Assembly (NCBI GenBank): GCA_944470555.2
Contig: OX104127.1
Coordinates: 30,147,661 to 30,211,660 of the forward strand
Length of the DNA stretch: 64,000 nucleotides
From: Heterobilharzia americana
Lineage: Eukaryota > Platyhelminthes > Trematoda > Strigeidida > Schistosomatidae
Reading direction: 5' to 3'
The translations under genes were made by a program, and so were the position numbers. A model generated the notes under the pieces. That model saw only the letters and a list, made by a program, of their open reading frames with translations. It made no database searches and was not told the DNA's origin. The first letter of the stretch is position 1; each line of letters opens with the position of its first letter. This document shows, in pieces, positions 45,511-54,780 of the stretch.

Positions 45511-45525
45511 ATCCTGCCTTGCTAT

Positions 45526-46576
45526 CTACAATCTTTTGTAATCTAAGTTCCCAGATTTTGATGAAGCTGTAGACCCTTTAGTAACAATATGAGATGTTAC
45601 TGTAAGCCCTAGGGAAGACGTCCAGCAGCCCACCTGCATGAGCTCAGGGAATTCCCGTAGTGGGGCATCATACACAGAAGTATCTGTTGTTAGGGCTAAT
45701 ACCAGGATAGTTGTATTTGTGTCAGTGAAGATGCCCGAGATGGAATACTTGCTATTGCGACTAACCTGTGGATAGCGACTCAAGTGAACTAGTGATCCTT
45801 GGTGTTGAAGAAATTGTGTGTCAATGATGAATGACGAGATATGAGGAGTGGTTGATTCTCACGGAGATCTAGAGTCAGAACTCTGGTTCTATGCATATTA
45901 GAAGTTGTTCTGTTGGCCACTTGTAGTGTTGGGGATATGTTCGAAAGTGTTTTCGGATTGTGTGTGTATGGGTGAGATTAAGCTTACTTGGCCCCAATAA
46001 CAGTCAGTATCTGTGTCCTTGTCTGCTCACCTGTCAGTGGAAGCAAACGACTTTGCATTCGTACACCGGTGATCATTGGCGCGTATCTCCCGGGTTGTCC
46101 GGGAGCGTACGCGTTTTAGAATCACGTGGTAAGGAACGAGGAGGTGCTTAATCGCCGAGCCTCCCGTGGTGCCGCAACAAGAAGATTGTCAACGTAGTTC
46201 TGCTTGTGTTTCGATTGTGAGTATGAGATCTACTTGTGTAAGAAATCGGCGACCGTCTGTAACTGCGAAGCCACCAGATATCCTGTTAGTATGTCAATCT
46301 TCCTCCAAGAAGTGACTTCTCATTTCCTCTCTGTTGGCTCAGTGATACCTTCCACCTGTTTTGGGATCGCTTCACATGTAAGATCAGAAACGCGGGTTAG
46401 TCTGATGATTTAATTGTCCACATCTCTTAATGTTGGTGCTTGCTGAATATCTGGTAGAATTTCGCATAGACAAATCTGATGGAATAGATGGCTGCCTACA
46501 TTCTGATCTCCCACCAGACTTTCCGCATACCGCGCAAGTTGTGGAGATGTTCTGTCACCGAGACACGTCACTTAGC
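45526..46576 (-). pseudogene. Gypsy-3: old gag-protease relic, 3' half (host of Gypsy-2)
   Basis: Beginning at 46576 the minus strand continues a Gag with LLSDVSR, matching LLSSICLGDR in Gypsy-2 Gag. DNA similarity to the Gypsy-2 gag 3' part (50.4-50.85 kb) then runs to about 45900, and protease-linker text follows (SRYPQVSRNSKYSISGIFTD, PLREFPELMQ, HIVTKGSTASSKS). Divergence from Gypsy-2 is large and stops are frequent. The missing 5' half sits at 51636-52010 on the other side of Gypsy-2. Confidence 0.75.
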
Positions 46577-46580
46577 AGTT
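46577..46580. repeat. Gypsy-2 target-site duplication, left copy
   Basis: AGTT at 46577-46580 equals AGTT at 51636-51639. Removing the element and one AGTT makes the Gypsy-3 Gag reading continuous (DGQL then LSDV). Confidence 0.8.
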
Positions 46581-46830
46581 TGTCGAGCTCTGAAATCTGA
46601 CTCCAAATTTTATATACGTGTCCAGATACACTATCGCCCATTTATAATTCCCGACACTGCTGATCCACCTGCGTCAGACAGCGTAAATATCAGGAGTTAA
46701 CGTGAAGTATATATCAGGATGTTGTATTGGTCGACGAGCGAGCAAAAAGTCTTTTTCAGTACAACTAAACAAAAAATGTTCGATGAGTTGTTACGTATAT
46801 CAACACAATACAGCGAAATAAAATGCTACA
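46581..46830 (-). repeat. Gypsy-2 3' LTR
   Basis: 250 bp, reading TGTAGCATTT to GAGCTCGACA on the minus strand, identical to 51386-51635 by direct comparison. Canonical TG and CA ends. Confidence 0.9.
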
Positions 46831-47280
46831 TAGGTCCTTCCTCAGAATACAGATATAAGGGGGAATATCTGTGTTCAATATAAAATGTTATGATAAAGGT
46901 AAATTCATTTTGGGGATATTAAAAACAGAAGGAATGTTAAGGATATCTATTATCAGGATGAAAACTGATTGGAAGTGTTGACATAAAAATGACGTGTATG
47001 TTATTCGAAACACTAAAATAACTTCACCAAAGTAATAGTACATCCAGAGATTAAAAAAATTAACAACCAAAATCATATTACCAGGAACAATGTTACGAAA
47101 TAAGAGATTCGGAAGTCCGTGGTGCTCGGAAAAAACTTTTGTTTTGTGTGTGTAGAAAAGTCTGACGAAATCGCGTGGTCCTGTTTTCAACAAGGTAATG
47201 GGCAAAAACGATGACGATGTTACTAGGGAATTGGTTTCATGAAATGTGAATTGTCTGAAAGTAACGTCGTGGCCAATGGA
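46831..47280 (-). other. Gypsy-2 3' untranslated region
   Basis: AT-rich DNA between the end of pol and the 3' LTR. A purine stretch on the minus strand (CTGAGGAAGGACC, just before the LTR at 46831) is the likely polypurine tract. No gene. Confidence 0.5.
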
Positions 47281-47602
47281 CTCTTCTTCAGGACCTCGTG
47301 GTTCTGCTACCATCGCTGTCATTTGGCCATTCCGATGCCGTTGTTTCTGTTTTGACGGCGGTTTTCGGTTGCTTTACTGCAGGTTCAGAGTTGGTATCCA
47401 TGACATTTGGTTCCATAAACGCTAGTTTGATTCTAGCAATGCTGACCGTTTCTCATCTATCCGAGCATTCGACCGTGACAACTTTGTCTGATTCGCTAAC
47501 TACCTTGAAAGGTCCTCCATACGGGGGCTGTAACGGTTTTCGTGCACCGTCGTGTCGGACGAAAACGTGAGTGCAGTTTGAGATGCGCTGAGGTACGCAA
47601 AC
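47281..47602 (-). pseudogene. Gypsy-2 integrase C-terminal tail
   Basis: Frame pieces after the stop at about 47603 read HVFVRHDGARKPLQPPYGGP, the GPY/F-like C-terminal module of Ty3/Gypsy integrases, and then a hydrophilic tail ending TTRS at about 47281. One stop lies at SDR-stop-ETVS. Confidence 0.65.
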
Positions 47603-48091
47603 TTAGTTTCCTCGGTATCGTAGGGACTGAGGTAGAAGTGTACTCATGTGTCGCCGTAGTTGTTGTACATAGTTAGTCAAGTCCGGTGGAACGTCTGTTG
47701 CCAGGTTGAAATACTCTCCTGGCAATCTCAAAGTAGTTCCATAAACTAACTGAGCGGCGCGGCAGCCAATGTCCTGCTTGACACTAGAAAGCATGCCAAG
47801 GAGTACTAGTGGTAATTTGTCACTCCACCTGTCATCGGTCTTTACTGCCATCAGTGCTGCTTTTAGTTGTCGATGGAACCTTTCAACAATACCATTGGAT
47901 GCAGGATGGTACGCGGTGGTCTTTATGCACTTGATCCTGAGAAATTCGGTTGAATGTTGAAATAGGCTACTCTTGAACTGTGCACCTCTATCTGTGGTGA
48001 TGACACTTGGGACACCAAAGTTAGAAATCCAGTGTTGGGTGATATTTCTCTCTACTGTTTCGGCAGATATATCCTGCAGAAGCATTGCCAC
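47603..48091 (-). pseudogene. Gypsy-2 integrase catalytic core
   Basis: Open for 162 codons after TGA. Second Asp in VITTDRGAQFKSSLF and Glu in ASNGIVERFHRQLKAALM are present. The first Asp lies upstream in HIHVDIVGPPPP (about 48170), beyond a TGA where the family has Trp (DRFTR-stop-P). The core inserts the cDNA copy into the genome. The internal stops make full integrase impossible without readthrough. Confidence 0.8.
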
Positions 48092-48385
48092 TGGTCATCT
48101 TGTGAATCGGTCTACACATGTTAAAATGTTGCTAAAACCATTTGACGGAGGTGGTGGTCCAACGATGTCAACGTGTATATGGTCAAATCTGCCATCCGGT
48201 GCGGGAAATCTTCCCGTAGGTGAAGGAATATGTCTTTGCACTTTCGATCGCTGGCACGCTAAACAAGCTCTGGACCACTATCAAAGATCTCGATTCATCT
48301 TTTGCCAGACGTATCGGTCAGTAATAAACTTCTACGTAGCTCAAACGCCAGGATCTGGAGTGCCATGCACCTTATAGAAGACTAG
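48092..48385 (-). pseudogene. Gypsy-2 integrase zinc-binding region, degraded
   Basis: Text VHGTPDPGV, then two stops, KFITDRYVWQKMNRDL, stops, and WSRACLACQRSKVQRHIPSP. The CxxC pair is kept, but the second His of the HHCC motif (SHPG in relatives) is Asp here (PDPG). At least four stop codons lie in this 290-bp stretch, far denser than in the rest of the element. Confidence 0.75.
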
Positions 48386-49849
48386 TTATCTCATTAACAA
48401 AGGTACAAATAGGCATGGTTCACTGTTGGATACATCACAGGTGATGGATACAGAGTCATCAAGTGTCACTTCTTCAAGACGTAATGAGGTGTTCACATTG
48501 TTTTTCAAATGTTTCAAGTCCTCATCCGTCGCCTGCAACTTTGCCATTTCTGCTAGGTCAATACGGTCACGTTCTAAGACGTTTACGTACATACGAGACA
48601 AAGCATCAGCTGCCTCATTTTTGCTGCCTTTGATATACCTTATATCTGAAGTGAATTGTGAAATAAATTCTAAATGTCGAATTTCTCGGGGCGAGTAGTT
48701 GTCATGCTTTGCATCAATTGCTTTTGTGAGTGGCTTATGGTCGGTGAATACTATAAATGAGTACCCTTCGAGCATATATCTAAAGTGCTTGATAGCCAAG
48801 TAAATCGCCAGTAGCTCTCTGCCGAATGTACTGTATCGCGATTGAGAAGCATTAAGTCGTTTCGAGAAGAAAGATAATGGTTCCCACTGACGGTGAACAA
48901 ACTGTTGTAGTACTGCGCCTACCGCAACATTTGAAGCGTCTGTCATGATTGCTAGTGGTGCTTCTGAATCACGACGAGAGAGAAGAGTTTCAGAACTTAG
49001 AGCCAGCTTCAGTTTGTCAAAAGCATCATGGGCCGCTTGGGTCATGTGAAACACTTTGGCTCGTCCTTGCAATAAATCTGTCAGCGGTTGGGCTACTTCA
49101 GCACATTTAGGTATGAAACGTCGATAGAAGTTTATTAACCCCAGAAATCTTCGCAGCTTTCGAAACGAGTCTGGAACAGGATATTCTCGAATTGCATCTA
49201 CTTCTTGCGGAACCGGTTTAACACCGTTGGCATTAACAATGTGACCCAAAAACTGTAGGGATTCCTTGCCAAATTCGCATTTCTGCGGATTGATTGTAAT
49301 GCCATATTCACGCAGTCGTTCGAAAAGCGTCCTCAGATGTTGCAGGTGCTCTGTTTCAGATGCGCTAGCTACTATTAAGTCATCTATGTATGCACTGACG
49401 AAAGGTAAGCCATGGAGTACCTGATCTATAAATATTTGGAGTGTCAAACCAAACGGCATACGAATAAATCCGAAGGGGGTAGTGATGGCCGTCTTAGGAA
49501 CATCATTGGGTTCCACAGGAATGTGATAGTAAGCTCGCACGAGGTCAATCTTGGAAAAAATATTTACTTTTGTCATAGAGTTCATAAAATCATGTATGTG
49601 AGGAATTGGATACTTATCAGGGACCGTACGCTTATTCAACGCTCGATAATCACCGCAAGGCCGTATTTCCCCTGATGCTTTTTTAGGTACCATATGCAGG
49701 GGTGATGACCATGGGCTCTTGGAAGGGCGTATAACTCCCAACTTTAGAAGTTTATCAAATTCCTGTTTTGCTATCTGCAGCTTTTTAGGGTCTAAGCGTC
49801 GAGGTTTTGATGAGACTGGAGGACCTTTTGTAAGAATATGGTGCGTCAC
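48386..49849 (-). CDS. Gypsy-2 reverse transcriptase and RNase H
   Basis: 487 open codons. RT blocks: [58 protein letters not shown] (first Asp), then GFIRMPFGL with a few residues missing against relatives, and [15 protein letters not shown] (YIDD intact). RNase [26 protein letters not shown] and FTDHKPLT intact; TFDR of relatives is TFGR here. The true protein would begin upstream in the protease frame. The short gaps around MPFGL may weaken RT. Confidence 0.85.
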   Translation of the reverse strand: MTHHILTKGPPVSSKPRRLDPKKLQIAKQEFDKLLKLGVIRPSKSPWSSPLHMVPKKASGEIRPCGDYRALNKRTVPDKYPIPHIHDFMNSMTKVNIFSKIDLVRAYYHIPVEPNDVPKTAITTPFGFIRMPFGLTLQIFIDQVLHGLPFVSAYIDDLIVASASETEHLQHLRTLFERLREYGITINPQKCEFGKESLQFLGHIVNANGVKPVPQEVDAIREYPVPDSFRKLRRFLGLINFYRRFIPKCAEVAQPLTDLLQGRAKVFHMTQAAHDAFDKLKLALSSETLLSRRDSEAPLAIMTDASNVAVGAVLQQFVHRQWEPLSFFSKRLNASQSRYSTFGRELLAIYLAIKHFRYMLEGYSFIVFTDHKPLTKAIDAKHDNYSPREIRHLEFISQFTSDIRYIKGSKNEAADALSRMYVNVLERDRIDLAEMAKLQATDEDLKHLKNNVNTSLRLEEVTLDDSVSITCDVSNSEPCLFVPLLMR

Positions 49850-50357
49850 CGTGTGTTTTGGAGAGGACTTCGTGTAATCCGTTTGAGTGAGCTCGGGAAA
49901 TTCTCGCAGAAGGATATCGTACTCGGAAGTGTTGTTTATTGGAGCTACGACTAAGTTTATTGTTTATTGTTTTTGTCTCCGTAACGATACCGGTGATAGA
50001 AAATTCACCATTACGGCTGACTAGTCTATGGCGACTAGAGTCGACCAATAGTTCGTAGTGTTGAAGGAAATCCATGCCAATGATAGGCGACGATATGTCA
50101 GCTATGACGAATTCCCACTGGAATGGTGTATGAAAGCCAATGTCTAGGATCAAAATTCTGGTCCCATATGTAGTAATAGCAGATCTATTTGCCGCTTGTA
50201 GTACCAAAGTTGGGTTGGGATGGCGTTTTTCGGAAGGTGTGGGTGGGATCACGCTCACTTCCGCTCCAGTGTCAACCAGAAACTGAGCTCCAGTCTTCCT
50301 ATCCGTCACTCGAAACAAACGACTGTGTTGTTGTACGCCGGCGACAGCAGTCGTCAC
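49785..50357 (-). CDS. Gypsy-2 protease frame
   Basis: 190 codons. [20 protein letters not shown] continues as [15 protein letters not shown]: the aspartic protease active site DTG is intact. Flap-region text [20 protein letters not shown] follows (IIGMD is the conserved second half). A frame change near 49.95-49.97 kb, at a doubled TTTATTG on the plus strand, separates it from the reverse transcriptase: the original reading [14 protein letters not shown] lies in the next frame. Confidence 0.8.
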   Translation of the reverse strand: MTTAVAGVQQHSRLFRVTDRKTGAQFLVDTGAEVSVIPPTPSEKRHPNPTLVLQAANRSAITTYGTRILILDIGFHTPFQWEFVIADISSPIIGMDFLQHYELLVDSSRHRLVSRNGEFSITGIVTETKTINNKLSRSSNKQHFRVRYPSARISRAHSNGLHEVLSKTHGDAPYSYKRSSSLIKTSTLRP

Positions 50358-51238
50358 TGATCGCCGGCCTTTCCGTTTCCCGATGAAAAGGTTTTAAAAT
50401 CGCATGGTAACAAACAACGACGTGCTTTACTGCCAAACTTCTTGTGATACCAGCACGTGCTACTTTTAGACGCAATTCTACTCGTGGTCCTATCACGACT
50501 ACGGGATCTGCTTCTACAGAACTTCGGTGACCGTCGGTTTAACTGCAAAGCCGTCAGTTGTCCTGTAAGTATGTCTATCTTCCTCTCTAAAGCGGCCACT
50601 CGGTCGTTTTGCGTTGGCTCAGCAATACTTTCAACCGGTTTAGGCATCCTTTCGTACATACGGTCAGCGATGTCAGCCAACCTGTCAATGTCAATGTCCG
50701 CATCTCCGACAGCTAATATCTGCTGAATGCATGAAGGAAGTCTCCGCAGCCAGAGCTGGTAGAATAAACGGTTGTCTACTTTCCTATCTTTCAGCAGACT
50801 TTGCATATGTCGCTTAAGTTGTGAAGGTGTTCTGTCACCGAGGCATATGCTACTTAGTAGTTGATCGACAGCCTTCTGGTCAGATAACAAAGTAGCTTTC
50901 AGCACCTCCTGCTTCAAAACATCATAAGGTGTGTCTGGGTGGGGCTTTAGTAGTGTCTCCCTTACTTGTTCAGCCACTTCTTCCGGCAAAACAGAGCTTG
51001 TGTATCCGAACTTTGTGTTTTGTGAAGTTATATGATTGGCCATGAAGAAATGTTCTAGACGTACAAACCACAATTGTGGGTCATTAAACTTAAAACAAGG
51101 CATAGGAAGATTAATGGCACCCACGTACCCTAAATTCGAAAAGTCTTGATTATGAGAGTTTAAGGACATCGGTACTGGTACAGCAAAAAAAATGTTTAGG
51201 AACAAGAGCAGGAAAAATACGATAAACAAGTAGGTCAA
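50354..51238 (-). CDS. Gypsy-2 Gag
   Basis: 294 open codons. The likely start is the internal ATG at 51169 (MSLNSHNQDFSNLGYVGAIN), because the first 23 residues are a hydrophobic run unusual for Gag. Capsid-like helices (NDPQLWFVRLEHFFMANHIT, LKQEVLKATLLSDQKAVDQL, LFYQLWLRRLPSCIQQILAV) precede an Arg/Ser-rich tract (FCRSRSRSRDRTTSR). The CHCC motif is CWYHKKFGSKARRCLLPC. No stop or frameshift is seen, so Gag is the only intact protein of the element. It overlaps the protease frame by four bases. Confidence 0.85.
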   Translation of the reverse strand: MTYLFIVFFLLLFLNIFFAVPVPMSLNSHNQDFSNLGYVGAINLPMPCFKFNDPQLWFVRLEHFFMANHITSQNTKFGYTSSVLPEEVAEQVRETLLKPHPDTPYDVLKQEVLKATLLSDQKAVDQLLSSICLGDRTPSQLKRHMQSLLKDRKVDNRLFYQLWLRRLPSCIQQILAVGDADIDIDRLADIADRMYERMPKPVESIAEPTQNDRVAALERKIDILTGQLTALQLNRRSPKFCRSRSRSRDRTTSRIASKSSTCWYHKKFGSKARRCLLPCDFKTFSSGNGKAGDQ

Positions 51239-51302
51239 TGCCTATCACAAAGCAGTCAGAGAAATTCTCAGTATATATGTATATCCGTATACAGTTATTA
51301 AT

Positions 51303-51385
51303 GACTAGTTGCAGTATCCAACTGAAAACGACAATAATATCCACCCGTAAAACTTGCGAGATTTTAATCACATCACTTGGCAGTT
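51303..51385 (-). other. Gypsy-2 leader with a possible primer binding site
   Basis: Directly after the 5' LTR the minus strand reads AACTGCCAAGTGATGTGATT. The part GTGATGTGATT loosely resembles the tRNA-Trp complement (CGACGTGATTTG), the primer reported for the CsRn1 clade. The first 17 nt also match the DNA that flanks the 3' LTR (46564-46580) at 15 positions. Confidence 0.35.
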
Positions 51386-51635
51386 TGTCGAGCTCTGAAA
51401 TCTGACTCCAAATTTTATATACGTGTCCAGATACACTATCGCCCATTTATAATTCCCGACACTGCTGATCCACCTGCGTCAGACAGCGTAAATATCAGGA
51501 GTTAACGTGAAGTATATATCAGGATGTTGTATTGGTCGACGAGCGAGCAAAAAGTCTTTTTCAGTACAACTAAACAAAAAATGTTCGATGAGTTGTTACG
51601 TATATCAACACAATACAGCGAAATAAAATGCTACA
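51386..51635 (-). repeat. Gypsy-2 5' LTR with TATA-like promoter
   Basis: 250 bp, identical to 46581-46830. On the minus strand CGTATATAAAATTTGG (plus 51408-51423) is a good TATA box about 30 bp before the LTR end, so it is the probable promoter of the element. Confidence 0.85.
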
Positions 51636-52010
51636 AGTTGACCATCGACTGTGTAGTGAGATAGAGAAGTGGCTTTAATCACTTCTTGCCTTGTAACTTG
51701 ATAATTTGACTGTGGATGAGGTTCTGATGGCGTTTCGCTTAAGTGTTTGATGTATTCTTACTGTAGAATGGAGGTTGTGGATGCAGACATTGTGTTCCAT
51801 GAGTTGAGGTGATACGATTGGTCATGATGATATGTTCCAGATATGGAGAGCATGGATGGTGGTTGGTAGACTAGGAAGAAGGTGCCGGGAGAGTAGTGGC
51901 GCCAATGGGCATTATATGTGAAAGTTCCTGACCATTAGAACCTCGTGTCACTGTGAAGAGAGAGGATACGGCACATCGAGACGTCTACAGTTGGTAGCAG
52001 TGGGTTTATG
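51636..52010 (-). pseudogene. Gypsy-3: old gag relic, 5' half
   Basis: Minus-strand text EYIKHLSETPSEPHPQSNYQ and VTRQEVIKATSLSHYTVDGQ aligns residue by residue with VRETLLKPHPDTPYDVL and KQEVLKATLLSDQKAVDQL of Gypsy-2 Gag. It is cut at DGQ(L) by Gypsy-2 and continues at 46576. An in-frame stop and poor match further upstream show decay. AGTT at 51636-51639 is the right target duplication. Confidence 0.75.
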
Positions 52011-52489
52011 GAAATGAAAACAATAATATTATTCAAAAGTTAGGCTTAAGGAAGCCTTTTGAAAGTAGATTCATATAGTTGACGCCTGTTTCCTGGTATA
52101 GTATATGACTTCTATCTTTCTGGATAGGTACATACAAACCAAATATCTATCATGCAGATTTGATTTTGTCAGTTGTTAGTCACTACATACACTTCCGTTT
52201 CTGTCTTTCGCACGATTGACTACTGTTGCTGAGCATTAAAATTGGTTTGTCGAGCACTGATTTTCATTTAAAGCTATTCGGAACCAATTGAATACTTGTG
52301 TCTACACTTCTTTTTGGTTGGGTGATTTGAATCCATGCCTTCATGCATTGACATGAGGACGTCAGCTGTGTTTTATAAAGGTTATTTTAAGCTCCTGATC
52401 GCGAGTTTGTGGAGTATGATTTGTTTAATATTCAGGAGGCATTTAAAGACAGTACGGTCTCTTGTTTACACTCACTGACCTACTTGCAG
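52011..52489. other. Intron or spacer upstream of the first visible CTDNEP1 exon
   Basis: No coding region is assigned. The membrane-anchor exon expected before 52490 was searched for and not found, so it may lie further upstream, with the Gypsy cluster inside the intron, or outside the window. Confidence 0.4.
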
Positions 52490-52556
52490 GCACTGAAATA
52501 TCAGAGTGTAAAATATGATATTGTTCCGCTTTCCCCTCTGTCCAAGTATCGGTTAT
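52490..52556 (+). CDS. CTDNEP1: CTDNEP1 exon: pre-catalytic segment
   Basis: Acceptor CTTGCAG (to 52489), 67 bp, donor GTAAGT at 52557. It encodes ALKYQSVKYDIVPLSPLSKY then RL, ending with one base of the next codon. This matches the segment after the membrane anchor in animal CTDNEP1 (QYQTVRYDILPLSP). The open frame extends upstream to 52409, but that part (MEYDLFNIQEAF) has no counterpart, so an acceptor at 52489 is preferred. Confidence 0.85.
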
Positions 52557-53924
52557 GTAAGTCTGTCACATATATTTCTGTTGTTTTGAACCGTCGTTTT
52601 TGGTGTAATTTATCAACACTACGCCTGCTCTAGTGATTTCAGAAAGCACGTACAACAAATTTTATTAGAGTATGCGGTTAGCGAAGCAATTAACTAGTTT
52701 CCACTTGGGTGTTACTTATTCTCCTAATCTGGTCCTAATAGGAAATTAAGAGTTGTCTGAAGATTTTACTCAATAGAGCAGAAATGTAATCACAGTGCTA
52801 CAGCACTCCACAGATCGTCACTAGTTCAGTTTAGTATCGAAGTGATGTTCTATCTAGCTGTCAGTCTGTACATTTCTTGGGTTTCTTTCTGTCACGGAAC
52901 GAGTGAAAAACAAGAATTAGCGTTTCAACATGATGCGTGAAGAAGCATGTCTCGACTCGGAAGATGTAATTCTTTTTGACAGTTCTTGACGTCTATAAAA
53001 ATGAGTTATTTTTGAGTTATTGCATCAAGAGTTTTAGGTGGTGACTCAAGTTTTACTTGGTTTGTAGTGAGTAGGAACTAATGCCGTCTTTGTTGATGTT
53101 TCACCGTTTGCTGTTTATATCTTAAATATTTGTAGATCTGCTTGTCTAATATCAAATTGTTCCTATCAACTCGTTCAAAGTCCGTGCTTGGATAATCTTC
53201 ATGCTTATGCCATTTGGTGGGCTGATCATGGTAATGTAACTCAGTCGAGCACATGTCAAGATACTAAGTTATAGACAACATCTACTGTGGCCGGGAATAC
53301 TACCTAGTCGCCCAGGTGAAGATAAGGGTAGTGGTGTTCGTACCTGGGACCTGTCACTTGAAATTCGAGTTTCTTAGCCAATGAACCACATCTCTATTAC
53401 AGCTTGTTGGCTATGTCTCAAGTATTTTGTAGGTAGACAACATTAGATGGAATATAGTGTCAACTCACTTCGTCGCGTTGTATATCACTACATGGAAGTA
53501 ATTTAGGCATGTGAGCTACAGGTCGATGTTATCTTAAGTGCGTTAGCTGATTATATTAATTACTTTGCACTGAATCCTCATCGGATATTTTACTCCCCGC
53601 TTTAGAAGTTTTCTAGCTCAATTTTACATCCAGAGACTTGGGTTTGAGATGTTCCATGTAGTTTCCAAACATTTTTTGGATGTAACGCTTCTAATCAACC
53701 CTGTGTTTTGGACTCCTTAGCCTGCGAATCGTGACGGGAGGTTGTAATTTTGAGCTCTATTCGATTTCCTAGTGCCTGAATAGAATATATTTAATGCTGA
53801 TTTCTGTAAGCTTTGATAAACTAACCTATCTACACAGTCTTTTATGTGATGAGTTTGAATGTAGTAGGTATGTTATTTAAGGTAATTGAGGTCATGCGGG
53901 GTGTCTGATGTTCTGTCATCCATC
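52557..53924. other. CTDNEP1 intron, first part
   Basis: No coding region. It contains a tRNA-like repeat relic (53325-53400) and a CATC microsatellite (about 53918-53934). Confidence 0.5.
53325..53400. repeat. tRNA-like (SINE-type) repeat relic
   Basis: The run CTGGGACCTGTCACTTGAAA, then TTCGAGTTTCTTAGCCAATG and AACCAC has the look of a reversed tRNA B-box region followed by a GAACCAC-type end. Related wording occurs at 59545-59695 and 63120-63260 (CCAATGAGCCAC). This is a resemblance by eye only. Confidence 0.35.
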
Positions 53925-54780
53925 CATCCATCAACCTAGGACCAGGCATTACTGCATAACGGTCCAAGTTGCCACACCTCATATCAGTACATCAAGTGAA
54001 AAGGCAGTGAGGCGCAAGATGAAGATGGGAGAATGCAGTCAAAAGAAATATAAAGTACGAAAAGAGAGAAACGAAGAGTGAGAAAGTGGTGAAATTCGGT
54101 ATAGCATCGTTAAGATGAGGATAATATATGTATGCATCTGCGCCACTGGCATCGGTTCTGAGCTATGTGATCACCTAGAGTCTCCAACCACTGGTTCCTC
54201 TTGTCCCGCGGACCCCAACCACCTAGTCTGCATCGTCCCACATGGCTCAAACCAAGTCAGAGACTTCATACATTGATGCCATGCTTTCGTCTGGCCACCT
54301 CGAGCCTTTTTCCAGCCTGGACCTACTTCAGCCAACATTGTGTGACGAGGCAATCGGCGACTTTGCATACGTAACACTTGTCCAAACCATCTCAGTTGAT
54401 GAAGGTTCACAACCTCGTCAACCGACTTACCTCTTCTCCCTAAAACTCTCTACTCTTGACTTCTGCATTACTCATGTGGTGACACTGCGGAATGCGTCCT
54501 ATACTACGAAGGCAGCGGTGGTCAAACACCTGAGCCTTCTCATGTCTTCCATCTTCAATGGCCATGTTTCATAGTCATACAGTAAAACAGACCGGACTGC
54601 TGTGCAGTATACGCGACCCTTAGTAGATAATTGAATATCACGGCGGCGCCATAGGTGGCGTAAGTTGGCGAAAGCTAATCGAGCCTTTATCGGTGCAGAG
54701 ATTTCATCGGCAACTAACCCACCAGGGTTGATCCTACTTCCCAGGTAAGTGAAGTGGTCAACACACAACCACTCCACTCT
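53925..54780 (-). pseudogene. RTE-I: RTE-type LINE C-terminus and 3' end, antisense in CTDNEP1 intron
   Basis: Minus-strand frames 54777-54499 (DHFTYLGSRINPGGLVADEI, LAFANLRHLWRRRDIQLSTK, YCTAVRSVLLYDYETWPLKM) and 54410-54171 (LHQLRWFGQVLRMQSRRLPR, GPGWKKARGGQTKAWHQCMK) are the post-RT domain. A frameshift between them removes a few dozen residues. The 3' untranslated region continues to about 53925. 5'-truncated, dead. Confidence 0.8.

Larger units (their letters stand above)
46581..51635 (-). mobile_element. Gypsy-2: young CsRn1-clade Ty3/Gypsy element, 5.06 kb
   Basis: Complete in outline: two 250-bp LTRs, gag, protease, reverse transcriptase, RNase H and integrase, flanked by a 4-bp duplication (AGTT). 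The LTRs read as identical over all 250 bp. Gag has the CHCC motif of the CsRn1 clade (C-x2-H-x9-C-x3-C). Yet pol is broken: a frameshift near 49.96 kb, small RT deletions, and stops in the integrase. So it is a recent insertion of a defective copy. It landed in the gag of an older relative (Gypsy-3). Confidence 0.9.

Noticed and set aside
46204..46700. Plus-strand frames over the Gypsy-3 relic and Gypsy-2 LTR
   Set aside because: They are antisense shadows; the minus strand gives the recognisable Gag.
52409..52489. N-terminal extension of the first visible CTDNEP1 exon
   Set aside because: The frame is open, but the residues do not resemble the membrane anchor of the family and a good acceptor ends at 52489.
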